DNA of 64,000 nucleotides from JAXLWB01 sp046328715. GTDB lineage: Bacteria; Chloroflexota; Anaerolineae; Caldilineales; Caldilineaceae. The notes beneath the pieces are model-generated. The model saw only the letters and a program-made list of their open reading frames with translations, was not told where the DNA came from and searched no databases. Both the position numbers and the translations under genes were made by a program. The stretch spans positions 50,221 through 114,220 of the forward strand of contig JAXLWB010000031.1 of NCBI GenBank assembly GCA_046328715.1. The letters are read 5' to 3'. How positions within the stretch are numbered: position 1 is the first letter of the stretch; each line of letters begins with the position of its first letter. Positions 25,847 through 33,928 of the stretch are shown here, piece after piece.

Positions 25847-25872
25847 GCTTGATTTCTTATGGGGAATTGCCA

Positions 25873-26196
25873 TTAAGCATATTCAGCTACTGGCTTTTGA
25901 ACAGATTGATGAGAAGGCAATAACTTGGGACTAAGCGCGTGAACTACTTCAATTCCATCATCTAGTTCATCCCACCAAATTGCGTATCCATATGGCTCAA
26001 TCGTCCACTTGGCCCGCTGTGCAATAGTTGCATTTGCAAACCAACTCAGCCACTTAATTTTACGGAAGGGAAGACCAATCTGGCGACCATCATTCAGTTC
26101 GATGAAGAGCATATCGTCATCGAACTTTACATTAACCGCTGCAACCTCTTCCTCACTCGATTTATCAATTCCGTTAGTTTCTGTGAAAGTGTTCAT
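25873..26196 (-). CDS. DUF2442 protein
   Basis: A 107-residue protein. The segment VKFDDDMLFIELNDGRQIGLPFRKIKWL is typical of DUF2442, followed by EPYGYAIWWDELDDGIEV. ATG 26196 was chosen over an upstream in-frame start because it gives the family's usual N-terminus. It overlaps the preceding DUF4160 gene by 23 bp. DUF4160 and DUF2442 genes commonly occur as a pair and are suspected toxin-antitoxin-like modules; their biochemical roles are not settled. Confidence 0.85.
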   Translation of the reverse strand: MNTFTETNGIDKSSEEEVAAVNVKFDDDMLFIELNDGRQIGLPFRKIKWLSWFANATIAQRAKWTIEPYGYAIWWDELDDGIEVVHALSPKLLPSHQSVQKPVAEYA

Positions 26197-26410
26197 TCCA
26201 CATCTCCAGTAACTCTGCCAGATGCTCATCTGTAATCCGAAGAATTCGATTCAATTCTGGATTGCTATAGCCGCGATTATATTGTACATAGAGCGTCTGT
26301 AACCAAATCTTGGCGACGTTACCACTACGCTTCACATGTACATGAGGTGGTTCACCTTCATCGGATGAAAAAAATTGAAACAGATAACCATCGATTTTTC
26401 TTGAAGGCAT
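26174..26410 (-). CDS. DUF4160 protein
   Basis: A 78-residue protein with the hallmark FFSSDEGEPPHVHVKR and the following helical tail HLAELLEMWNEH. It is the upstream partner of the overlapping DUF2442 gene. Like other small cargo in this region it is AT-richer than the sugar genes. It could be the toxin-like half of the pair, but this is inference from gene pairing only. Confidence 0.88.
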   Translation of the reverse strand: MPSRKIDGYLFQFFSSDEGEPPHVHVKRSGNVAKIWLQTLYVQYNRGYSNPELNRILRITDEHLAELLEMWNEHFHRN

Positions 26411-26425
26411 CGTTGACTACAACTT

Positions 26426-27754
26426 TCACAACAAGATTTTCCTAATCACATCTTCTGGCCGCATACTCGCCGAAACACCAGCAAGTTTCTGGCGACCCGC
26501 TTCTCCTGGTGGTACAGCTTTCCCTACGGTCATGTAGAACTCGTTGCGCTCTTTACGCGAGGACATCGCCGATTGGGACCAGGCACTTTGATAACCCATG
26601 TCGCAATGGCGCTGCATAACTGTATGCCCGTAAATAAAATAAGCACCATCCAGGAAATCCTGGCGCACGGGGGCGATTTCGGGTACGTCGAAGTCGTCCA
26701 TGAGCTTGTTGCCGGGGCTGTTCATTTCAGTGCCGATGTTGAGCAGCAAATCGAGATCGCGGCACATTTGCACGTAGTCGTAGAGTTTTTGTAGCTTGAG
26801 TGCCTTTTGCGCCGGGTCTTTGAGATTCCAGTTGCGGTCGGGCACGATGTTGGCGACTACGACACCATTGGCGATCAGCGTGGTCAGCAACTCTTCCATC
26901 GCCTGTTCGCCGTTGAGGGTGCCATCCAAAAAGCCGTGACAGGGCAGCGCACCACAGCCGACGATCAGCTTGTTCACCGTTTGCAGATCGGGGAAAGAAT
27001 CGAAGGAAGGCTGGACATAGCCAACGCCCCCTTTTTTCATCAGCTTGGAGCGCACCGTGTTCTGCAAGCCGGGCAAGTCCTTCATCAGCTTTTCCATCTC
27101 GGCTTTGGTCATGCCCAGACGATCAGCCCAGAAATTGGCCAGCGCATCCCCTTGATAGACACGCTCGGCGGCCTGGAGATAGGCAACGATCATGTGACGT
27201 TCGGTGGCATTGCCACTGGGTGTGAGGGGCAGCACGTCCTGATCATAGTCGATCTGCACCGTGCCAAGGTGAGCATTGACCCGTTCCATCACGCCTAGAT
27301 TGCGTTGGCGAGCGCGGGCGCGCATGTCAGCCAGGATCGGTGCAGCCTCAGGGGCTGGCGTGCTGGAAGTAAAACCGAGACCAATGTGATACATAATACC
27401 AGGTTCGCCGGGCGAATTGGTCTCACGGGTGGAAAATTCAGGGAAATAGACACGGGTTTCGATGCCGCAACTGCCACGCACGTCAGCCGCATCACAACTT
27501 GCCAGGAATTCATCGACGCCATCAAGCACGTCAAAGTCGATCAAACCCATCAGTGGCCAGCCCCGCTCATAAGCCAGCCAAGCCAGCCCGGTTGGCGAAT
27601 AGCCATAGGCGTTGAAGGAGTAAAAGGTGTGGCAGTGCATGTTGGCAACTTCTTGCTGAGGCACGCCCTTGGAGAATTGCGCAAGCAATTGGGCCAGCGC
27701 ATTTTTGCGTACTTGTTTATCAAACGAATTGAGATTGGATTCGAGAGTCGTCAC
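26426..27754 (-). CDS. PHP-domain metal-dependent hydrolase-like protein
   Basis: A 442-residue protein. The PHP motif NMHCHTFYSFNAYGYSP (first metal histidines) is followed by LIDFDVLDG, GIETRV and further His/Asp residues (GCGALPCHGF, YGHTVMQRHCD). PHP proteins are phosphoesterases or DNA-polymerase-associated; a sugar phosphate substrate fits this location. The longer frame from 27826 would pass through a fold-back element, so GTG 27754 (AAGG upstream) is preferred. It is directly downstream of the SorC regulator. Confidence 0.8.
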   Translation of the reverse strand: MTTLESNLNSFDKQVRKNALAQLLAQFSKGVPQQEVANMHCHTFYSFNAYGYSPTGLAWLAYERGWPLMGLIDFDVLDGVDEFLASCDAADVRGSCGIETRVYFPEFSTRETNSPGEPGIMYHIGLGFTSSTPAPEAAPILADMRARARQRNLGVMERVNAHLGTVQIDYDQDVLPLTPSGNATERHMIVAYLQAAERVYQGDALANFWADRLGMTKAEMEKLMKDLPGLQNTVRSKLMKKGGVGYVQPSFDSFPDLQTVNKLIVGCGALPCHGFLDGTLNGEQAMEELLTTLIANGVVVANIVPDRNWNLKDPAQKALKLQKLYDYVQMCRDLDLLLNIGTEMNSPGNKLMDDFDVPEIAPVRQDFLDGAYFIYGHTVMQRHCDMGYQSAWSQSAMSSRKERNEFYMTVGKAVPPGEAGRQKLAGVSASMRPEDVIRKILL

Positions 27755-27787
27755 GGTAATCAACCTTGTATGTTGTACGTTGATTAT

Positions 27788-27855
27788 GAGATTAGGAGAT
27801 TGGAGATTGGGAGATTGAATAAACACAATCTCCCAATCTCCTAATCTCCAATCTC
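27788..27855. repeat. Fold-back element, GAGATTGGGAGATTAGG family
   Basis: Arm 27788-27817 pairs with 27826-27855 at 28 of 30 positions, with an 8-base loop. It separates sorC from the PHP gene. Confidence 0.9.
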
Positions 27856-27882
27856 GAAATTTTTATAGGACTGCAATTTTTA

Positions 27883-28851
27883 TTATACCACGCGCTTTTC
27901 ATCAGCGAGGGCCAGAATCGCCTTTGCAGTAATATCATCAGTGCAGAGTACGCTCAGGTAACGCCCATGCAAAGCCCCCAGAATCGATTCCACTTTGGGC
28001 AGTCCACGCGCCACTGCAACGACGAGCGGAATGCGACGCAAATCTTCTAGTTCCACGCCGATGATACGTTCGTTGATCTCCAGGCCATCCGCTTCGCCAC
28101 GGCTGTTGTAGAAGCGACCAGCAATTTCGCCCACAGCCCCTCGGTTGCGGAGATGAGCCAAATCGGCACGGGTGAGTAGACCGGCGCGCAAAAAGCTCGA
28201 AGCCTTTTCCTGCACGGCACCGATCCCCGTAATGGCTAATTTCACAGCCCGTGCCCGTATAATCCCTTCTCGAACCGTGGGCTCCGACATCAAGATTGAT
28301 CGTACATGAGGCTGTTCGACCAGGACTGGGGCATGGAGATCATAGTGGCGTCCCCCCAATTTGGTGGCGACGATACGCGAGAGGTCGGGGCTATCGATAT
28401 CCAAGGCACCGACCCCACCGAGCAAGGGCACCACATCAATTTGGTGTCCTACCTTATCAGGCAGGGCGCTCACCGCCGCATGAACTCCGGTCCCCCACGC
28501 AATGCCGATCGAGGCACCCGGCGAAAGGGTTCCGATCACGCCTTGCAAAAACATGGCCGCAATCGTGCCTGTAGAGCGCAACAGTTGCTGCTCGTCCGTT
28601 TCACGGCCCGTCTCTAACACGCGCGCATCGTGTAACCCGAAGTGCTCAACCAGTTGTTGTTCCAACTCAATGTTGCGCGGAGAAGGCATGTGAATGTGAA
28701 TTTCCACAATGCCCCGGTCCTTTGCTTCCTGGAGTAGACGCGAAATCTTCGAAATGGATACCCCAAGACGCTTCGCAATCTGTGATTGATTTTGATCAAG
28801 CTTATAGTACAGACTGGCCACGGTGGCCAGCAGATCTTGACGTTCATCCAT
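27883..28851 (-). CDS. SorC/DeoR-family sugar-responsive regulator
   Basis: A 322-residue transcription regulator. An N-terminal helix-turn-helix (NQSQIAKRLGVSISKISRLLQEAK, residues about 18-41) is followed by the SorC effector domain with IGIAWGTGV and LPLLGGVGALD-type motifs and CTDDITAKAIL near the end. SorC proteins bind a sugar or polyol phosphate and release or activate DNA. It stands at the centre of the divergent sugar island, so it likely controls both the minus-strand polyol genes and the plus-strand HAD and kinase genes. Confidence 0.93.
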   Translation of the reverse strand: MDERQDLLATVASLYYKLDQNQSQIAKRLGVSISKISRLLQEAKDRGIVEIHIHMPSPRNIELEQQLVEHFGLHDARVLETGRETDEQQLLRSTGTIAAMFLQGVIGTLSPGASIGIAWGTGVHAAVSALPDKVGHQIDVVPLLGGVGALDIDSPDLSRIVATKLGGRHYDLHAPVLVEQPHVRSILMSEPTVREGIIRARAVKLAITGIGAVQEKASSFLRAGLLTRADLAHLRNRGAVGEIAGRFYNSRGEADGLEINERIIGVELEDLRRIPLVVAVARGLPKVESILGALHGRYLSVLCTDDITAKAILALADEKRVV

Positions 28852-28948
28852 CGGAACAGCTCTTCCCTTTTACTGACCTGCATGCAACTGAACACCAGTT
28901 GCAGTTCGGCAATGAAGATATTTAATTAGAGACAAATTTAAGTGAGGA

Positions 28949-28962
28949 TGCAAATTTTTGCA
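28949..28962. promoter_or_regulatory. Palindromic operator candidate TGCAAA-TT-TTTGCA
   Basis: Perfect 6-bp arms around a TT centre directly downstream of the sorC -10 box. Another TGCAAA half-site lies at 29046-29051 beside the divergent promoter. The position fits autoregulation by SorC. Confidence 0.5.
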
Positions 28963-28991
28963 ATTATAACATGGAATCTTTCCCGAGTCAA
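28963..28991 (-). promoter_or_regulatory. Sigma70 promoter of sorC
   Basis: On the minus strand: TTGACT (28986-28991), a 17-bp spacer, then consensus TATAAT (28963-28968). Confidence 0.75.
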
Positions 28992-29017
28992 GCAAAAATT
29001 TTCATTCGCTTGCTTGA
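28988..29017. promoter_or_regulatory. Inverted repeat linking the divergent -35 boxes
   Basis: TCAAGCAA (28988-28995) is the inverse of TTGCTTGA (29010-29017). Each arm overlaps the -35 box of one of the two divergent promoters, so a protein bound here could act on both. Confidence 0.5.
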
Positions 29018-29042
29018 CAAAGATCAAAAAACATGGTAACCT
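29014..29042 (+). promoter_or_regulatory. Promoter of the HAD phosphatase gene
   Basis: TTGACA (29014-29019), a 17-bp spacer, then TAACCT (29037-29042). The -35 is consensus and the -10 weak, as expected for an activated promoter. Confidence 0.55.
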
Positions 29043-29118
29043 GAATGCAAATATTTTCCAACTTCGCTTAAATTTTCATAAGTCTTCACAAATGCAGTTT
29101 TGAAATTGCAGATCTCAT

Positions 29119-29955
29119 ATGATGCGACGTTCAATTGATGGCTTTGTGTTTGACCTAGACGGGACTGTCTACTTGGGTGAATCTGCCATCCCCGGCAGTG
29201 TAGAAGGAATCGCCGAGTTGCGCCGTCGCAACAAGCGTGTCCTCTTTGTCAGCAATAAGCCGCTCGAACCGCGTGAGAAGTATGCTGCAAAGCTCACGAA
29301 GCTTGGCATTCCAACCGAGCCGGACGATGTGATTACCTCTGCCTATGTCTTGGGTCATCACCTGGCGCACCATGAACCCGATCTAGCACTCTATGTGATC
29401 GGCGAAGAGGGTTTGCGACAGGAGCTGCGGGGGCATGGGTTGAATGTACTCAACGAGTTGGCGGACCAAGATCCGAAACAGGTTATCAATCCAGCCGGGA
29501 TTGATGCCGTAGTTGTCGCCTTCGACCGCACGCTTGATTATCGCAAGCTCAACACTGCCTATCAAGCATTGATGCGTGGCGCAAAATTTTTCGCCACCAA
29601 TGCCGACAAAATGTGTCCGATGCCGAGCGTAGACGGGCTACCTGCCGGCATTCCCGATGCCGGTGGCACGATTGCCGCACTGGAACACATGACGGGACGC
29701 AAATTGGAACTCTTGGCCGGCAAGCCTTCGACCCTCACCATGCAGGTAGCCATTGACAAGGTCGGCATCGCCCCCGAGCGGATGATGATGGTGGGAGATA
29801 GGCTTGAAACCGACATTTTTATGGGTCAACAGGCTGGTATGGCTACGGCAGTTACTCTGACCGGCGTTGCGACCCGCGCCGATGTCGCCCAGATGGAACG
29901 CCAGCCGGATTTTGTGATTAACAATCTGGGAGAGATTCCCGATCTAGTTGAATAG
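29119..29955 (+). CDS. HAD-IIA sugar-phosphate phosphatase
   Basis: A 278-residue phosphatase of the NagD/AraL/glycerol-phosphatase group. Motif I FDLDGTVYLG, motif II VSNKPLEPREKY, the cap domain (about 90-190), the motif III Lys in LLAGKPS and motif IV GDRLETDIFMGQQAGM are complete. These enzymes remove phosphate from small sugar phosphates in the cytoplasm. AraL of this type is found with AraM in Bacillus arabinose operons, and an AraM homologue lies in this island too. It is divergent from sorC and probably under its control. Confidence 0.92.
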   Translation: MMRRSIDGFVFDLDGTVYLGESAIPGSVEGIAELRRRNKRVLFVSNKPLEPREKYAAKLTKLGIPTEPDDVITSAYVLGHHLAHHEPDLALYVIGEEGLRQELRGHGLNVLNELADQDPKQVINPAGIDAVVVAFDRTLDYRKLNTAYQALMRGAKFFATNADKMCPMPSVDGLPAGIPDAGGTIAALEHMTGRKLELLAGKPSTLTMQVAIDKVGIAPERMMMVGDRLETDIFMGQQAGMATAVTLTGVATRADVAQMERQPDFVINNLGEIPDLVE

Positions 29956-29999
29956 AGATTATGTAGGTAATCTCTAATACTGACACCAATCACATTAGT

Positions 30000-30513
30000 T
30001 TGAGCGATCGCCATGGCGCAACGCATCGCCGTGATGAACTTTGGCGCATTGCAACAGGTCGGCAGCTTTGACGAGATCTACAACCATCCAGTCAACGAGT
30101 TTGTGGCTGGCTTTATCGGCGAGCCACCAATGAACTTCCTAGCCTGCCGTCCGGTTGCCAACAATGGCGGCATGGAACTTGTTGCCGAAGATAATAGCTT
30201 CAAGGTCTCGCTGCCTGCTGAACTCGCCACCAATGTCACGTCCAAAAAGCCAGAAAAAGTCAATCTTGGCGTGCGTCCCATCCATATCAGCGTCGAGCGC
30301 ACAGGCACAGCCAACGCACTTGAGCTGCCAGCCACGGTTCAAACCTACGAATCACTGGGCGAAGAGGGACAATTGGCCGCGCAAGTCGGCAAAAGTCAAG
30401 TGCTCGTTGTCACGCCGCCTGGTCTCGCGCTGAAACGGGGCAATAACATCACCTTGCACATGCGCACGGATCGCATTCATCTGTTTGATGGACAGAGTGG
30501 AAATGCGTTATGA
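30000..30513 (+). pseudogene. Truncated sugar ABC ATPase (C-terminal remnant)
   Basis: An open frame from 30013 (166 residues) begins at MAQRIAVMNFGALQQVGSF, which in UgpC/MsmX-type ATPases is the end of the nucleotide-binding domain after the H-loop. The regulatory TOBE-type domain follows (EPPMNFLACRP..., VNLGVRPIHISV). Walker A, the signature motif and Walker B, about 200 residues, are missing, and the bases before the ATG still resemble the lost coding sequence one base out of frame. It cannot hydrolyse ATP and is a relic. Confidence 0.9.
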
Positions 30514-30528
30514 TTGTTGCCATCTTAC

Positions 30529-30606
30529 ACCAATTGCGGTTGTAAAAGCCATGAATTTTCCCCGCAAATATGGCTGAAATTCATGGCTTTTCAGAGGACA
30601 ATTGGT
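30529..30606. repeat. Two-tier inverted repeat
   Basis: The inner arms AAAAGCCATGAATTT (30544-30558) and 30577-30591 are perfect; the outer arms ACCAATTG (30529-30536) and CAATTGGT (30599-30606) are also perfect. It could end the relic transcript just before the DUF433 gene. Confidence 0.8.
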
Positions 30607-30631
30607 ATTATATGAAGATAGGGAGGGCAAC

Positions 30632-30982
30632 ATGAGCGCACAAACCATTACAGCACCGACTATCGAAACAACCGAACACCCTTATGTGGTACGTGTTCTT
30701 GGTGTAAATGGCGGCAGAGCAACCATTCTAGGAACAAGAATTTCTGTCCGCCAAATTGCGGAGCTTTACAAGTCAGGGGAGTTAGTCGAAGAGATTGTGC
30801 AATCGCACTCACAGTTGACCGCTGCGTCTGTCTTTGATGCACTCAGCTATTATTTGGATCATCAAGCCGAGATCGAGCAAGAGATATTAGAGAATCGATT
30901 AGAAACGTTGATCCAAAAACATGCACTACAAATTGATGATCGTGGATTCATCCAATTCACAAGTAAAGCGGCAGCGCAATAA
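30632..30982 (+). CDS. DUF433 protein, antitoxin-like
   Basis: A 116-residue protein. The DUF433 core GGRATILGTRISVRQIAELYKSG, then SHSQLTAASVFDALSYYLDH, is a winged helix-turn-helix-like fold seen in VapB-type antitoxins. ATG 30632 follows the SD GGGAGGG. The stop overlaps the start of the DUF5615 gene (TAATG), so the two are translationally coupled. Together they form a putative toxin-antitoxin module. Confidence 0.88.
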   Translation: MSAQTITAPTIETTEHPYVVRVLGVNGGRATILGTRISVRQIAELYKSGELVEEIVQSHSQLTAASVFDALSYYLDHQAEIEQEILENRLETLIQKHALQIDDRGFIQFTSKAAAQ

Positions 30983-31377
30983 TGGCAGAATCGACGACTG
31001 AATCAACTGGTGATTTATTCATACATCTCTATCTTGACGAGGATGTGATCGAAGACCTGGCACCAGCACTACGTTGGCGCGGTTACATCACGCAAAGTAC
31101 AGTCGAAGCAAAACGCACAGGTCTATCTGATGAATTGCAATTGGAATATGCGACTGCCCGCCGAATGGCGATCTTGACCTACAATGGCAGGGATTACCTG
31201 GAATTAGCAGAATTGTGGGCAAATTCAGGCCACGAACATGCTGGAATCATTATTTCACAGCAATTTCGACGTGAGCATTTTGACGATCTGCTTCGACAAG
31301 TTCTACGCCTTCTAGACAGTCTCAGTGCTGACGAACTCTACAATCAGGTAGTCTATCTTCAGCGCTTCAAACGTTGA
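30982..31377 (+). CDS. DUF5615 PIN-like protein, toxin-like
   Basis: A 131-residue protein. The N-terminal LYLDEDVIEDLAPALRWRGY and the ILTYNGRDYLEL motif are typical of DUF5615, a PIN-related family with acidic nuclease-site residues. It probably acts as an RNase-type toxin held in check by the DUF433 partner, based on the family and the coupled arrangement. The module sits between the HAD and kinase genes of the sugar island. Confidence 0.87.
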   Translation: MAESTTESTGDLFIHLYLDEDVIEDLAPALRWRGYITQSTVEAKRTGLSDELQLEYATARRMAILTYNGRDYLELAELWANSGHEHAGIIISQQFRREHFDDLLRQVLRLLDSLSADELYNQVVYLQRFKR

Positions 31378-31393
31378 TGAATGATTTCCTGCT

Positions 31394-32920
31394 ATGACTC
31401 AATACCTCCTTGGCATCGATGCCGGCACTTCGGTTATTAAGAGTGTAATTTTTGACCTCGATGGTCACGAACTCGTCACAGCCAGCCAGGAAACTACCCT
31501 CCTCCATCCCGACCCAGTTTCTACTGAACAGGATATGGTCGAAGTCTGGAACGCCGTATTGGCCACTGCCAAACGCGCCATCCAGCAATTCGGCAAACCC
31601 GAGCAGATCGCCGCCATTGGGGTCACGGGGCAGGGCGATGGCACATGGCTGATCGATGCGGAGGGTCAACCGGTACGTCCCGCCATTCTCTGGCTCGATG
31701 GTCGCACGGCTGACTTTGTGCGCCAGGGGCAACAAAATGGGTTGAGCAACGAGCTTTTCCGTATCACAGGCACGGCGCTCAATACCAGCAACCAAGCGGC
31801 TCATCTCCGTTGGCTACTCGACCACGAACCGCACTCACTCAAACGTGCCACAGCTGCGCTGCGCGCCAAAGATTGGATCTTCCTCAACTTTACTGGGGTT
31901 GTGAGCACGGACGAAACCGATGCCTCGCACACTTACTTTGCCACCACGGCCCGGCAGGTCGATCCCCGAGTGTTTGAGCTATTCGGGCTTGCGCCTTACG
32001 CACATCTGTTGCCAGAGGTGAAAGCCGCCTATCAGAATGTGGGGGAACTGCGTGCAACCGTTGCGGCAGAATTAGGTTTAGCGGTCGGAACGCCTGTGGT
32101 CGGTGGACCATTCGATGTGGTTGCCTCTGACTTGGGTGTGGGTATGCTTGCACCAGGAGATGCCTGCACGATTCTGGGTACAGCAGGAATTCATCAGTTG
32201 GTGCTGGACGGCAGCATAGCGGTTGATATGGGTTACACCATGTGTCATGCACCGGCGGATCGGCTACTCCGTCTGCTGCCAACGATGACGGGGACACTCA
32301 ATTTGCAGTGGTTTGTCGATCAATTTTTCTCTCACGAACAGACGGTTGCCGAAGATGCGGGGCGGATCATTTGGGATGAAATTGAACTATTAGCAGCCGA
32401 AATCCCACCTGGTTCTTACGGTGTTATGTATCACCCCTACATCGATCCAGCGGGCGAACGAGCGCCCTTTGTCCGCCCAGAAGCACGCGCTCAGTTTACA
32501 GGGCTTACAGCACGTCATGGACGGTTGACGATGTTGCGTGCCGTCTATGAAGGAGTTGTGCTTTCGGCAATGGATTGTTACGATCGCTTGGGTGCGCCTG
32601 TCACTGCGCTCAAGCTAGCAGGAGGCGGCGCACGCAGCCAGCTTTGGTGCCAACTCTTTGCCGATGCCCTTGGCTGCGAAGTGCAAGTGACGGAAGGAAC
32701 AGAATTCGGCGCAAAGGGCGCAGCAATCAACGCTGGAGTGGCAATTGGACTCTATGCCAGCTACGAAGCCGCCATTCTCCAGACTGTGCGCCCGGCGCGT
32801 TCATACCAACCAGATGGAAAGAATAGAGAGTTTTATCGCAAGTGGCTAAAAATCTATCGGCAAACCTACGAAGCAATGTTCCCAATTTGGCAGGAACGTT
32901 CCATGCTCAGTGGGGAGTAA
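31394..32920 (+). CDS. FGGY-family carbohydrate kinase (first of three)
   Basis: A 508-residue sugar kinase. The N-terminal phosphate loop GIDAGTSVIKSVIFDLDG, an Asp in WLDGRTADFV, the FGGY C-terminal signature GGGARSQLWCQLFADALG and GAKGAAINAG are intact. FGGY kinases phosphorylate pentuloses or polyols such as xylulose, ribulose or erythritol. The gene starts 16 bp after the DUF5615 stop without a clear SD. The substrate is unresolved. Confidence 0.93.
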   Translation: MTQYLLGIDAGTSVIKSVIFDLDGHELVTASQETTLLHPDPVSTEQDMVEVWNAVLATAKRAIQQFGKPEQIAAIGVTGQGDGTWLIDAEGQPVRPAILWLDGRTADFVRQGQQNGLSNELFRITGTALNTSNQAAHLRWLLDHEPHSLKRATAALRAKDWIFLNFTGVVSTDETDASHTYFATTARQVDPRVFELFGLAPYAHLLPEVKAAYQNVGELRATVAAELGLAVGTPVVGGPFDVVASDLGVGMLAPGDACTILGTAGIHQLVLDGSIAVDMGYTMCHAPADRLLRLLPTMTGTLNLQWFVDQFFSHEQTVAEDAGRIIWDEIELLAAEIPPGSYGVMYHPYIDPAGERAPFVRPEARAQFTGLTARHGRLTMLRAVYEGVVLSAMDCYDRLGAPVTALKLAGGGARSQLWCQLFADALGCEVQVTEGTEFGAKGAAINAGVAIGLYASYEAAILQTVRPARSYQPDGKNREFYRKWLKIYRQTYEAMFPIWQERSMLSGE

Positions 32921-33045
32921 ACGGTTCAGCAAGTTGTGCGAATGTGATCAGTGTGCCAACCCCATCTGGACTAACTGTTGTCGCACGACCCGCAAAAACT
33001 CACCTGGCCGTTGAACAATAATCCTATTGTCTGAAAGGAGTCCGA

Positions 33046-33879
33046 GTGATTATTGATAGCATCCAGCCCAAGGACAAAGCTCTTACGCTCGCCACAAATG
33101 CCGAAATTGATTCCGTAGAGAACCATTATTGGTTTACCTTTCCCCGAGGTTATCGGGAGTACATCACAACGTTTGGCGAAGGAATACTGGATAGCTACAT
33201 TCGGATCTATCCACCCTGGCGAATTGCACGGGAATTAGGAGATTGGCGTCGTCGGATATTTTACTACTGGTTTTGGGATCAAGGGCGAGAGATCTTACCT
33301 AAAGAACGAGCACTTGAATGTGTAATTCTGGGTGACACACTTGACGGTGACGAAATTGTGTTTCACCCAGCTCGCCCCGGTCAGCTTTTCTTGCTTCCTC
33401 ACGGCAACGAGCAAATTTATGCGATTGGAAAGGACATTTTCGATGCACTTGAGTGGCTCTGTACTTCAGGAGAAATCACTGAACCACTTAAAGAACGAGA
33501 TTTTGAGCCTTTTGATAGCCGTTCGCAAACAACGCCAGAAGGTATTACAGCAAAGAAAATTGCTGATCCGAGTGGGGAAACACTGGACGAAATCTTAGAA
33601 ACTGCCCAACGATGGTCGGAAAGACACCCATCAAAAATTCAAATCGAACAAATTTTGAAGCAATTGCGCCTCGAAGGTAAGGAATTGAAGTTGCTCCACG
33701 AAGGTGTTTTTTGGAAAACCACTTCCCCTTTTGCTTTGGGATATAATGCTGTCTATCATATCTTTGATTCTCAAAGTGGGGTGGAACTTGGAACATTCAC
33801 TTTTAATAAGGATGGTACAGGTTCATATGGATCTAATTTCTCGCCAAACAAAGAAAATATGGCTAAGTTGCAGAAGTAA
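33046..33879 (+). CDS. SMI1/KNR4 (SUKH) domain protein
   Basis: A 277-residue protein. The N-terminal SUKH fold is seen in IDSVENHYWFTFPRGYREYITTFGEG and the later GDEIVFHPARPGQLFLLPHG. The C-terminal third is predicted beta-rich (HIFDSQSGVELGTFTF) and not recognised. SUKH proteins are best known as immunity proteins of polymorphic toxins and contact-dependent systems. No toxin gene lies nearby. The GTG start has the SD GAAAGGAG. It is markedly AT-richer than the neighbouring kinases and looks acquired. Confidence 0.85.
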   Translation: MIIDSIQPKDKALTLATNAEIDSVENHYWFTFPRGYREYITTFGEGILDSYIRIYPPWRIARELGDWRRRIFYYWFWDQGREILPKERALECVILGDTLDGDEIVFHPARPGQLFLLPHGNEQIYAIGKDIFDALEWLCTSGEITEPLKERDFEPFDSRSQTTPEGITAKKIADPSGETLDEILETAQRWSERHPSKIQIEQILKQLRLEGKELKLLHEGVFWKTTSPFALGYNAVYHIFDSQSGVELGTFTFNKDGTGSYGSNFSPNKENMAKLQK

Positions 33880-33928
33880 TACTTAACTCGTTCCCAGACT
33901 GGAGTATAGAAACCAGAAACGAAAAAAT

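Noticed and set aside
27755..27826. Longer N-terminus for the PHP protein
   Set aside because: The added residues are encoded by the fold-back element and the following AT-rich stretch and do not look like protein; the GTG at 27754 has a plausible AAGG site.
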